DNA from: DATCLS01 sp035265325
GTDB lineage: Bacteria > Actinomycetota > Acidimicrobiia > Acidimicrobiales > VFJN01
Assembly: GCA_035265325.1 (NCBI GenBank)
Contig: DATFOS010000172.1
Location: forward strand, 32,022 to 96,021
DNA: 64,000 nt
Reading direction: 5' to 3'
The position numbers were made by a program, and so were the translations under genes. Numbering within the stretch: position 1 is the first letter of the stretch; each line of letters starts with the position of its first letter. Of this stretch, positions 24,646 to 32,259 are shown one piece after another. The notes beneath the pieces were generated by a model. That model saw only the letters and a list, made by a program, of their open reading frames with translations. It was not told where the DNA came from and searched no databases.

Positions 24646-25947
24646 ATGGCCGGCCGGTACCCGAATCGCGTCCCCGACCACGACGTCCGGCTCGCCCGAC
24701 TGCGGGAGTGGCTGAACACGGGCCTGTGGTTCCTGCCCATGGTGTGGGCGTTCGCCTCGATGGCGGCCGCCCTGGCGCTGGTGGCGGTGGACCGGCGGCT
24801 GGGCGGCGACGACCCCAGCTGGCTCGTATTCGGGCGGGGCGTCGACAGCGCCCGCCAGGTCCTCGCCGTCATCTCCGGCTCGACGATCGCCTTCACCGGG
24901 ACCGTCTTCTCCATCACGATCGTCGCCCTCCAGCTGGCCAGCACGCAGTTCTCGCCGCGGGTGCTGCGCACGTTCCTGCGGGACCGGGCCACCCAGCACT
25001 GCTTCGGCACCTTCGTCGCCACCGCCCTGTACTCGCTGATGGTCCTGCGCGAGGTCGGCACGCCTGGCCTCGAGGTGCCCGGGCTCGCCATCTCGGGCGC
25101 CTTCGTGCTGATCGTCGGCAGCGTCTTCGCCTTCGTGTTCCTGGTCCACCACGTCGCCCAGTCGGTGCGGGCGGTGTCGATCATCGACGCCGTGGCCTCC
25201 GAGACCCGGGCCTCGGTCGAGGCGAATCATCCGGCCGCGGCGGCCGACCCGTTCGCCGGCGCCGCGGCGCCCGCCGCGCCGCCCCGCCAGGTGATCGGCC
25301 TGGACCACGGGCCCGGCGTCCTGCTCGGCGTGGACGAGGACAACCTGGTCGCCGTGGCGCGCCGCCACGACTGCGTGCTTCAGGTCGTTCCCACGGTCGG
25401 CGACTTCGTGCCGACCGGAGCGCCGGTGGTCCGCGTCCACGGCTACACCGACGTCCCCCCCGGCGCGGTGCTCGACCACGTCGGGATCGGGCCCGAGCGC
25501 ACGCTCTACCAGGACACGGCCTTCGGCATCCGCCAGCTCGTCGACATGGCCGAGAAGGCGCTCTCCCCCGCCGTCAATGACCCGACCACGGCCGTGCAGT
25601 GCCTCGACCGCATCCACGACATCCTCCGCCGCCTCGCCCCACGGCCGCTCGCCTCCGGCCGCTACGGCGACGAGGACGGCCGCCTGCGCCTCGTCGTCCC
25701 CCAGGCGAGCTGGGACGACTACGTCCACCTGGGCTTCGACGAGATCCGGCACTTCGGCATCGGCTCGATCCAGGTGCCGCGGCGCATGCGGGCCGCCCTC
25801 GACGACCTCCTCACCGTCGTCCCGCCCGACCGCCGGGCGGTGGTGGAGAGCCAGCTCGCGGCGCTCGACCGGGCCGTCGACCGCACCTACGCCGAGCCCG
25901 ACGAGCGCGCCCGGGCCATGGCATCCGACCTGCAGGGCATCCGCTGA
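24646..25947 (+). CDS. DUF2254 integral membrane protein
   Basis: This 433-residue membrane protein has about four predicted transmembrane segments in the first 180 residues (near 27-47, 76-98, 122-140 and 150-172). A long soluble C-terminal part follows, with the conserved TAFGIRQLVDMAEKALSPAVN and DPTTAVQCLDRI motifs of DUF2254. The family's function is unknown. A 154-base gap with no clear promoter motif precedes it. It is convergent with the lactate dehydrogenase gene. Confidence 0.78.
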   Translation: MAGRYPNRVPDHDVRLARLREWLNTGLWFLPMVWAFASMAAALALVAVDRRLGGDDPSWLVFGRGVDSARQVLAVISGSTIAFTGTVFSITIVALQLASTQFSPRVLRTFLRDRATQHCFGTFVATALYSLMVLREVGTPGLEVPGLAISGAFVLIVGSVFAFVFLVHHVAQSVRAVSIIDAVASETRASVEANHPAAAADPFAGAAAPAAPPRQVIGLDHGPGVLLGVDEDNLVAVARRHDCVLQVVPTVGDFVPTGAPVVRVHGYTDVPPGAVLDHVGIGPERTLYQDTAFGIRQLVDMAEKALSPAVNDPTTAVQCLDRIHDILRRLAPRPLASGRYGDEDGRLRLVVPQASWDDYVHLGFDEIRHFGIGSIQVPRRMRAALDDLLTVVPPDRRAVVESQLAALDRAVDRTYAEPDERARAMASDLQGIR

Positions 25948-25981
25948 CCGGCGCCGGCGCCGGCTGCGGTCTGGCCAGGCC

Positions 25982-26929
25982 TCAGGCGCCGACGGCGGTG
26001 CAGGCCGCGCGGATGGCGTCGGCGGACGCGCGGAGGGCGGCGTGCTCCGCCGCGTCGACGGGGAGGTCGAGATGGGCCTCGACCCCGTTGCGCCCGACGA
26101 TCGTCGGCACCGACATGCAGACGTCGCCGATGCCGAGCCAGTCGGTCAGGTACGACGTGACGGGGAGGACCCGGCGCTCGTTGCGGGCGACCGCCTCGAT
26201 GACGCGGGCGGCGACCACGCCGATGGCGAAGTTGGTGGCGCCCTTCCCGGCGATGATGGCGTAGGCGGCCCGGCGGACGTCGTCGAGCATCCGGCGCCGC
26301 TCGTCCTGGTCGGGCGCGCCGCCGAGGGCGTCGCCCCACCGGTCCAGGGGGACGCCGCCGATCGTGGCGGTCGACCACAGCGCCACCTCGCTGTCGCCGT
26401 GCTCGCCCAGCACGTAGGCGTGGACGTTCTGCACGGCGACCCCGCAGCGACGGGCCAGGAGCTCGCGCAGGCGGCTGCTGTCGAGGACGGTGCCGGTGCC
26501 GATGACGAGCGCTGGGTCGAGGCCGCTGCAGCCCAGCGTCGCCCGGGCGACCACGTCGACCGGGTTGGTGACCACCAGGAGCAGGGCGCCGGGCGAGCCC
26601 GCCACCAGCTCGGGGACCAGTTCCCGGCACATGCGGGCGTTGTCGGCGGCGAGGTCCATCCGGGTCTGGCCGGGTCGCTGCCGGGCGCCCGCCGCCAGCA
26701 CGATGACGTCGGACCCGGCGCAGTCGCCCAGGGCCAGGGCGGGGTGCACGGTCGCCATCTGGGCGAACTGGACGCCGTGGGCGAGGTCGAGGGCCTGCGC
26801 CGTCGCCTTGGCCGCGTCGACGTCGTAGAGGACCATGTCGTCGGCGGCCCCGCGCAGCAGGCAGGCGTAGGCGACCGTCGCCCCCACGCTCCCGGCCCCG
26901 ACGACGGCGATCCGCACGGCCCCGAGCAT
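25982..26929 (-). CDS. ldh: L-lactate dehydrogenase
   Basis: This is a 315-residue NAD-dependent LDH. The N-terminal motif is VVGAGSVGATVA with an Asp at the end of strand 2 (LYDVD, NAD preference). The substrate-loop Arg is in RQRPGQTR (a Gln at the discriminating position favours pyruvate over oxaloacetate), followed by TNPVDV and the catalytic His in GEHGDSE. It regenerates NAD+ by reducing pyruvate when respiration is limited, consistent with the dormancy island. The start is ATG 26929 or GTG 26917. No DosR-like box is visible in the short 72-base divergent gap. Confidence 0.88.
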   Translation of the reverse strand: MLGAVRIAVVGAGSVGATVAYACLLRGAADDMVLYDVDAAKATAQALDLAHGVQFAQMATVHPALALGDCAGSDVIVLAAGARQRPGQTRMDLAADNARMCRELVPELVAGSPGALLLVVTNPVDVVARATLGCSGLDPALVIGTGTVLDSSRLRELLARRCGVAVQNVHAYVLGEHGDSEVALWSTATIGGVPLDRWGDALGGAPDQDERRRMLDDVRRAAYAIIAGKGATNFAIGVVAARVIEAVARNERRVLPVTSYLTDWLGIGDVCMSVPTIVGRNGVEAHLDLPVDAAEHAALRASADAIRAACTAVGA

Positions 26930-27001
26930 GCCCCACGCCGGCGGTGCCGTGACGCATGCGGGGGTACCGCAACGGGGCCGGACCGGGCAGGCTGGGCGGT
27001 G

Positions 27002-27478
27002 ATGGGAACGAAGGACCCGCACCGCGACGTCGAGTACCTCGGCCGGGCCGAGTGCTGGGCACTCCTCGAGCAGGCCAAGGTCGGCCGCCTGGCTGTGATC
27101 CTCGACGACACGCCCGTCATCTTCCCGGTGAACCACGTGGTCGAGTGGGACGCCGTCCTGGTGCGCTGCGACCCGGGCGGGAAGCTGGCGGGCCTCTACG
27201 AGGGCGCCCCGGTCAGCTACGAGATCGACGAGCTCGACCCCGACGGCCGCGGCGGCTGGAGCGTCCAGGCCAAGGGCCGGGCGCACCCGATGCACGACCC
27301 GTGGGACCGCGACGCCACGCCCGACCCGGTCGCCGACCGCCGGCCCCGCTGGGTCCGCATCGCCGTGACCGACCTGACCGGGCGCCGGCTGCGCCGCTCC
27401 GCCGCCGAGGCCTGGGTCGACGACACCGGTGACTTCGTCGTCGAGGCCAAGCTCGGCCCCGACTGGGCCGGCGACTGA
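27002..27478 (+). CDS. Pyridoxamine 5'-phosphate oxidase-fold protein
   Basis: This 158-residue split-barrel flavin-binding family protein begins VEYLGRAECWALLEQAKVGR and continues FPVNHVVEWDAVLVRCDPGGKL, the typical PPOX/pyridoxamine-oxidase-like pattern. Similar proteins belong to the mycobacterial DosR regulon and may reduce deazaflavin- or FMN-dependent substrates; the reaction here is not predictable. A paralogue lies at 28465-28917, on the other side of the DosR-like regulator gene. The ATG at 27002 is 72 bases from the divergent ldh start. Confidence 0.8.
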   Translation: MGTKDPHRDVEYLGRAECWALLEQAKVGRLAVILDDTPVIFPVNHVVEWDAVLVRCDPGGKLAGLYEGAPVSYEIDELDPDGRGGWSVQAKGRAHPMHDPWDRDATPDPVADRRPRWVRIAVTDLTGRRLRRSAAEAWVDDTGDFVVEAKLGPDWAGD

Positions 27479-27696
27479 CGGCCGGCACGCCCCTCCCCAC
27501 CGAGGCGTCGCCCGAGGGCCCGTCCGGGCAGTGCCGAACGGCCCTACCGGCACCGGGCGGTCGGGCAGATCCTGGAGGCGGAAAGCGACCTGCCATGGCC
27601 ACGATCCCGGCCGACGCGCCCACCGCTATCGATGACTGACCACGCCGGGCCGGGAGACCGCCAGGTGCCCGGCCTCACCGGACCGAAAGGCCTGCC

Positions 27697-28350
27697 GTGA
27701 CCATCCGTGTGTTCCTGCTCGACGACCACGAGCTCGTCCGAGCCGGCGTGCGTGACCTGATCGAGACCGACGGCGACATCGAGGTCGTCGGCGAGGCCGG
27801 CACCGTGGACGAGGCCATCCGCCGCGTGCCCGCCACGAGGCCCGACGTCGCCATCCTCGACGTGCGGCTGCCCGACGGCAACGGCGTCGAGGCGTGCCGC
27901 GACATCCGCTCGTCGCACCCCGAGGTGCGGTGCCTGATGCTCACGTCGTACTCCGACGACGACGCCCTGTTCGACGCCATCATGGCCGGCGCCTCCGGCT
28001 ACCTCCTCAAGCAGGTGCGCTCGAATGACCTGATCGAGAGCGTCCGCCGGGTCGCCGCCGGCCAGTCCCTGCTCGACCCCGCCCTCACCGCCACGGTGCT
28101 GGAACGCATGCGGAACCCCCCGCAGCAGGACGAGCAGCTCAAGCGCCTCACCGAGCAGGAGCGCCGCATCCTCGACCTGCTTGCCGAGGGCCTGACCAAC
28201 CGCCAGATCGGCGAGCGGCTGTTCCTCGCCGAGAAGACCGTCAAGAACTACGTGTCCAACCTGCTGCTCAAGCTGGGCATGCACCGGCGCACCGAGGCGG
28301 CCGTCTACGCCGCCCGCATCGCCGAGCGCCGCGACCGCCACGCCACCTGA
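27697..28350 (+). CDS. devR: DosR/DevR-like two-component response regulator (NarL/LuxR family)
   Basis: This is a 217-residue regulator. The receiver domain has acidic pocket D9/D10, phosphoacceptor D55 in ILDVRLPDGNG, T83 and K105. The LuxR HTH spans about 150-210 with LTEQERRILDLLAEGLTNRQIGERLFLAEKTVKNYVSNLL. Similarity to mycobacterial DosR runs along the whole length (LDVRLPDGNG, LTSYSDDDA, AGASGYLLK). It should be phosphorylated by a DevS-type kinase (candidate at 38676-39866) and bind the GGGAC-N4-GTCCC boxes in this island. The start is GTG 27697; no strong ribosome-binding site is visible. Confidence 0.9.
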   Translation: MTIRVFLLDDHELVRAGVRDLIETDGDIEVVGEAGTVDEAIRRVPATRPDVAILDVRLPDGNGVEACRDIRSSHPEVRCLMLTSYSDDDALFDAIMAGASGYLLKQVRSNDLIESVRRVAAGQSLLDPALTATVLERMRNPPQQDEQLKRLTEQERRILDLLAEGLTNRQIGERLFLAEKTVKNYVSNLLLKLGMHRRTEAAVYAARIAERRDRHAT

Positions 28351-28464
28351 CCGGCCGGGTGCCGCCCCCGGGGCGCCGCTACGGCGGCGGGCTGGTCGGC
28401 CGAGGGCGGGAGCCGGGGCGGGCCGGCCGGGCGTCCGGGCCGGGCCGCGGCGGCGCGAGGAGGT

Positions 28465-28917
28465 TCATCCGGACCACTCCATGTGGCCGTCGGCTCGCTG
28501 CGGGACCGGCTCGCCGGCCCGGGTGCGCCGGCCGGAGACGACGTGGGTGGTGATGCCGACGAAGCGCCCGTCCGTCCCGGACGCCCACGCGGCCAGGCGA
28601 TCCCGATCGTGGGCCGGGACGTCGCTCGCCGGCACGTCGACGGCGAGGCCGGTGACCACGACGCTCCAGCCGCTGCGGTCGTGACGGTCGATGTCGTCGG
28701 CCTCGAACGCTACGACCGTGTCGCGGGTGGCGAGGTCGAGAAGCGTGCCGCGGGCGGTGTGGAGGACGATCCGGTCGCCCACGACGGCGAAGTCGACCGG
28801 AACGACGAGCGGCAACGCCCCGGACGACAGGCCGATGCGCCCGACGTGGGCGCAACGGAGCAGGTCCAGGCACTGCGTGCGGTCGAGGACCTCCAGGCCG
28901 TTGCGGTCGATCTCCAT
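28465..28917 (-). CDS. Pyridoxamine 5'-phosphate oxidase-fold protein
   Basis: This 150-residue PPOX-like protein reads VLDRTQCLDLLRCAHVGRIGL, PVDFAVVGDRIVLHTARGTLLDLAT and a late GWSVVVTGLAVDV, the usual split-barrel layout. It is a paralogue of 27002-27478. A DosR-box-like site (28955-28968) sits 38-51 bases upstream of ATG 28917, so induction by the nearby DosR-like regulator is likely. The enzymatic substrate is unknown. Confidence 0.82.
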   Translation of the reverse strand: MEIDRNGLEVLDRTQCLDLLRCAHVGRIGLSSGALPLVVPVDFAVVGDRIVLHTARGTLLDLATRDTVVAFEADDIDRHDRSGWSVVVTGLAVDVPASDVPAHDRDRLAAWASGTDGRFVGITTHVVSGRRTRAGEPVPQRADGHMEWSG

Positions 28918-28954
28918 GGGCCCCAGCGTGCGCCGGGCGCCGGGCGGCCGATCA

Positions 28955-28968
28955 GGGCCGAAGGTCCC
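28955..28968. promoter_or_regulatory. DosR-box-like site
   Basis: GGGCCGAAGGTCCC matches the DosR core with one arm deviation (GGGCC opposite GTCCC). It lies 38 bases upstream of the PPOX gene start at 28917. The identical 14-mer occurs in inverted orientation at 35780-35793, which makes chance less likely. Confidence 0.65.
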
Positions 28969-28980
28969 AAGGCCTGATGG

Positions 28981-30261
28981 TCACAGGTAACCGAGCCGCT
29001 GGGCGTCGCCGGTGAGCTCGTCCCGGAACGCCGGGTGGGCGATGGCGATCAGCGCGCGGGACCGCTGGGCGATGGAGCGGCCCCGCATGTCCGCCACGCC
29101 GTACTCGGTGACGATGTGGTCGACCGTGTTCTTCAGGGTCGTGACCATGGAGCCCTGGGTGAGCGTCGCCCGGATGCGCGACACCTTGCCGCCCGCCGCC
29201 GTCGAGGGCAGGACCACGAAGGCCCGGCCGTCCCGCGAGTACATCGCGCCGCGGGCGAAATCGGCCTGCCCTCCGCTCGACGACCAGTAGCGCCCCGCCA
29301 CGGTCTCGGACGCGCACTGCCCGACGAGGTCGACCTCGGTGGTGGCGTTGATCGAGACGAAGCAGTCCTCCTCGGCGATCACCCGCGGGTCGTTGACGAA
29401 GTCCACCGGCAGCAGCTCGACCGCCGGGTTCTCGTGGAGGAAGTCGTAGAGGCGCTCCGTGCCGAGCGCGAACGTCGTCACCACCTTCCCCGGCGCCAGC
29501 GTCTTGCGGGTGCCGTTCACCACGCCCTTCTCGACCAGGTCGATCATCCCGTCCGACAGCAGCTCGGTGTGGACGCCCAGGTCGCGGTGGCCGGCCAGGC
29601 CCGCCAGCAGGGCATTCGGGATCGACCCGATCCCGGCCTGGATGGTCGCCCCGTCCGGGATGCGCTCCACCACGTGGCCGGCGATGCGACGGTCGACGGC
29701 GGACGGCTCGGCGGGCGGCACCTCGACCAGCGGCCGGTCGACCGCCGTCCAGCCCGCCACCTGGCTGACGTGAAGCTGGTTGCGCCCGAACGTCCGGGGC
29801 ATCCGGGCGTTGACCTCGAGGAAGAACGGCACCTTCCCCACGAACGGCGCCACGTAGTCGCAGTTCGTCCCGAGCGAGAAGTAGCCGTGGCGGTCCATGC
29901 GCGACGCCGCCGCCACGACCAGCGAGCACGACGTCGTCTCCCGCAGGAGCCGGGGCACCTCGCTGAAGTTGTTGGGCACCAGCTCCAGCTGGCGGGCGTG
30001 GAAGGCCGGCCGGGTCACCGGCGACAGGAAGTACGAGACGTGCGTCAGCCGGCCCGGGTAGGCGCCGTGCAGGTAGGGCCGGTCGTACAGGGCGTGCATC
30101 TGGTGCACCCGCACGTGCGCGAACCGACCGGCGGCGGCCCCGGCCTCGAGGGCGTCGAGCACCGAGACCGGCTCGCCGTTCGCCAGCGGGACGATCACGT
30201 CCGCCCCGTCGGTCACCAGCTCGAGGACGGTGTCCGGTGTCGTCGGGGTACCTCCGGTCAT
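28981..30261 (-). CDS. Acetyl-CoA hydrolase / 4-hydroxybutyrate CoA-transferase family
   Basis: This 426-residue class-I CoA-transferase of the Cat1/4-hydroxybutyrate type shows VPLANGEPVSVLDAL, QAGIGSIPNALL, the catalytic-Glu region INATTEVDLVGQ, and a C-terminal HIVTEYGVADMRGRS. It moves CoA between acetyl-CoA and a short carboxylate, or hydrolyses acyl-CoA. It is the last gene of a leftward operon headed by the DosR-box-controlled copper oxidase; its ATG overlaps the preceding stop (ATGA). A fermentative acetate- or succinate-forming role under hypoxia is an inference. It does not resemble the two-subunit IpdAB. Confidence 0.82.
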   Translation of the reverse strand: MTGGTPTTPDTVLELVTDGADVIVPLANGEPVSVLDALEAGAAAGRFAHVRVHQMHALYDRPYLHGAYPGRLTHVSYFLSPVTRPAFHARQLELVPNNFSEVPRLLRETTSCSLVVAAASRMDRHGYFSLGTNCDYVAPFVGKVPFFLEVNARMPRTFGRNQLHVSQVAGWTAVDRPLVEVPPAEPSAVDRRIAGHVVERIPDGATIQAGIGSIPNALLAGLAGHRDLGVHTELLSDGMIDLVEKGVVNGTRKTLAPGKVVTTFALGTERLYDFLHENPAVELLPVDFVNDPRVIAEEDCFVSINATTEVDLVGQCASETVAGRYWSSSGGQADFARGAMYSRDGRAFVVLPSTAAGGKVSRIRATLTQGSMVTTLKNTVDHIVTEYGVADMRGRSIAQRSRALIAIAHPAFRDELTGDAQRLGYL

Positions 30262-30977
30262 CCCGCCATCTTGGCGCCCGTCGCCCCGTCCGGCGCAGCC
30301 GTCGCCTCGGCCCGGGCCTTCAGGTTGAGCAGCATCCGGCGCTCCATCAGGAAAGCACCGGGGTCGGCGAGCAGCCCCCACACGACGGCGCCGAGCGAGC
30401 GCGGGGGCGGCAGACGGAAGCGACTGAGCAGCCGGCTGCGGCCCCGGCCGGTCGCGGTGAGGCGCAGGCACCAGGTCGTGCCGTCGGGGGCCTGGCTTAG
30501 CATGAGCTCCCCGGGCACGACGAGCCGGATCGTGAAGCCCATGTCCGGCGTCATCAGGATCGTGTCGCCCACCGCCAGGCGCTGCAGGCGGGGATCGAGG
30601 TCGTCGGCGCTCGGATGGCCGTCGTTGTCGATCCAGTCGTAGCTGTACCAACCGCCACGGCCCCACCCCAGCTGGACCAGCCACGGCCACACGTCGGTGG
30701 GCAGGGCGTCGATCGTGACCGCCCGGTCGCTCTGGTGGGCGGTCCCCGGCAGGAGCTCGTCGCCCGGCAGGCTGTGGCGGGCCTCGTCGAGCGTCGACCC
30801 CCAGCGGCGGTGCCACGGCCCGACATAGAGCCGGTAGCCGTTGAGGACGACGATCAGGCCGATGAGGAGGGCCCAGCCGCCGGCGTCGCCGCCGAGCACG
30901 ACGAGCAGCGCGCCGGCCGCGAGCGCGGCGGCGAGGCCGGCCAGCACGATCAGGACGATGGTGCGTCGGGTGTGCAC
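30258..30977 (-). CDS. Membrane-anchored SRPBCC-like protein
   Basis: This 239-residue protein has two predicted membrane segments near residues 6-28 and 33-52. A START/SRPBCC-like lipid-binding domain follows, with VTIDALPTDVWPWLVQLGWGRGGWYSYDW and a CLRLTATGRGR strand. Such proteins are widespread in actinobacteria and function is unknown. The start is GTG 30977, with GGAGGAG upstream. Its stop overlaps the CoA-transferase start as ATGA, and it follows the USP gene by 16 bases. Confidence 0.68.
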   Translation of the reverse strand: MHTRRTIVLIVLAGLAAALAAGALLVVLGGDAGGWALLIGLIVVLNGYRLYVGPWHRRWGSTLDEARHSLPGDELLPGTAHQSDRAVTIDALPTDVWPWLVQLGWGRGGWYSYDWIDNDGHPSADDLDPRLQRLAVGDTILMTPDMGFTIRLVVPGELMLSQAPDGTTWCLRLTATGRGRSRLLSRFRLPPPRSLGAVVWGLLADPGAFLMERRMLLNLKARAEATAAPDGATGAKMAG

Positions 30978-30993
30978 CGTGGGCTCCTCCCGC

Positions 30994-31776
30994 TCAGCCG
31001 GGGGCCGGGACGACGAGGACGGGGTGCGGCGCGTGCCGGACCACGGCGCGTGCGACGGCGCCGAGCGGCGGGTGGCCCGGGCCGGCCCGGTGCGCCGGCC
31101 CGCCACCGCCGACCACGACCAGGGGGGCGTCCATCTCGGCCGCTGCCACGAGGATGCCCTCGGCCGCGTCGTCGCCCTCCATCAGGTCCCAGTGGGCGTC
31201 GATGCCGTCCGCCTGCAGGGCCGCCCAGGCCGCAGCCGCCGGCCGGCCCGCCGCCCGGTCCTCGGCGGCGTCGACGACCTGCAGGACGCGCACCTTCACG
31301 TCGAGGGCGGCGGCCCAGGCACAGGCTGCCGCGGCAACGCCGGCGGACGACGGCGAGTCGTCGACGCAGGCCAGGAGGCTGGCGACGTGGGGTCGGGCGC
31401 GGCGCACCTCGGGCCCGACGAGCACGATCGGCCCGTCGCGGCGGAGCAGCTCGTTGGCGACGCTGTGGAAGACCAGGTCGGCGGCCGGGCCGCGCACATG
31501 GGTGGCGACGCAGAGTGTGGCGTCCCGGGCCGTCGCCTCGGCGAGGATGCCGGCGGCGACGTGGTCGTCGGCGGTGACGTGGATGGCGTCGAGTCGCACG
31601 CCCGCGTGGCGGGCGTGCCACAGGAGCTCCTCGGCGTCGTCGTCGGCCGAGGCGGCGCCGGAGACGACGACCCCCTCGAGGCGGGCACCGGTGGCGTCCG
31701 CGAGGGAGCGGCCGACCGGCAGGGCCCGGTCGGCCTCCTCGCCGAAGTCCAGCGGGACGAGGATGGTGCGGGTCAT
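30994..31776 (-). CDS. Tandem universal stress protein
   Basis: This is a 260-residue protein with two UspA folds (MTRTILVPLDFGEEADRAL and VASLLACVDDSPSSAGV openings). The second ends with a GGGGPAHRAGPGHPP stretch resembling the nucleotide-binding G-x2-G-x9-G-S/T region and HPVLVVP. The ATG at 31776 overlaps the stop of the CBS gene (ATGA) and has a GAGGTGG ribosome-binding site, so it is preferred over GTG 31785. DosR-regulated USPs of this type are implicated in growth arrest in mycobacteria. Confidence 0.82.
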   Translation of the reverse strand: MTRTILVPLDFGEEADRALPVGRSLADATGARLEGVVVSGAASADDDAEELLWHARHAGVRLDAIHVTADDHVAAGILAEATARDATLCVATHVRGPAADLVFHSVANELLRRDGPIVLVGPEVRRARPHVASLLACVDDSPSSAGVAAAACAWAAALDVKVRVLQVVDAAEDRAAGRPAAAAWAALQADGIDAHWDLMEGDDAAEGILVAAAEMDAPLVVVGGGGPAHRAGPGHPPLGAVARAVVRHAPHPVLVVPAPG

Positions 31777-32222
31777 CGTGGCCACCTCACGCGCTCTCCG
31801 AAGCCGCCGACCAGGAGGAGCACGCCTTCCGGAGGGAAGGCCTGGAGCAGGACGGCGAGGAGGTCCCGGATCGAGACGACGCCCACCGCCCGGCCGCCCT
31901 GGACCACCACCAGGTGGCGGACGCCCTCGTCCAGCATGCGGGCGGCGGCGGCCACGACCGTGGCGTCGCGGTCGACCGTGGCCGGGCGGGGCGTGGCGAG
32001 CTCGGCCGTCAGCGTGTCGGGGGCCCGCCCGTCGGCGACCGCCGCCGTCACGTCCCGCTCGGTGAGGATGGTCACGAGTGCTCCGGGCGTCCCGACCACC
32101 AGGGCCGACACGCCCTCCTGCCGCATGGTCCGGGCGGCGATGCGGAGCGACGCCTCGGGCTCGATCGTGACGAGCGGCCGGAACGGCAGGTCCCGCACCA
32201 GCGGCACGTCGGTGGCGGTCAT
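31773..32222 (-). CDS. CBS-domain-pair protein (Hrp1-like)
   Basis: This 149-residue stand-alone pair of CBS domains has VSALVVGTPGALVTILTERDV in the first and VRHLVVVQGGRAVGVVSIRDLL in the second. Such pairs bind adenine nucleotides. Mycobacterial Hrp1 (Rv2626c) is a strongly hypoxia-induced DosR target of this build. The ATG at 32222 has GAGGAGGAA upstream. It sits 37 bases after the copper-oxidase stop and overlaps the USP gene, inside the predicted DosR-controlled operon. Confidence 0.84.
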   Translation of the reverse strand: MTATDVPLVRDLPFRPLVTIEPEASLRIAARTMRQEGVSALVVGTPGALVTILTERDVTAAVADGRAPDTLTAELATPRPATVDRDATVVAAAARMLDEGVRHLVVVQGGRAVGVVSIRDLLAVLLQAFPPEGVLLLVGGFGERVRWPR

Positions 32223-32259
32223 GGTGGTTCCTCCTCGTTGCGTCATTCCGGCGGGCCTG

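Noticed and set aside
27531..27545. Possible fifth DosR-like box (GTGCCGAACGGCCC) upstream of the DosR-like regulator
   Set aside because: Too many deviations from the GGGAC-N4-GTCCC core, and over 150 bases from the start; not supported as a site.
27679..27692. GGACC-GAAA-GGCC stretch just upstream of the DosR-like gene
   Set aside because: Arm spacing does not match the other four boxes, so similarity is probably fortuitous.
28981..30261. CoA-transferase considered as IpdA/IpdB of HIP degradation
   Set aside because: It is a single-chain acetyl-CoA hydrolase/4-hydroxybutyrate transferase type rather than the two-subunit IpdAB, and it belongs to the dormancy operon.
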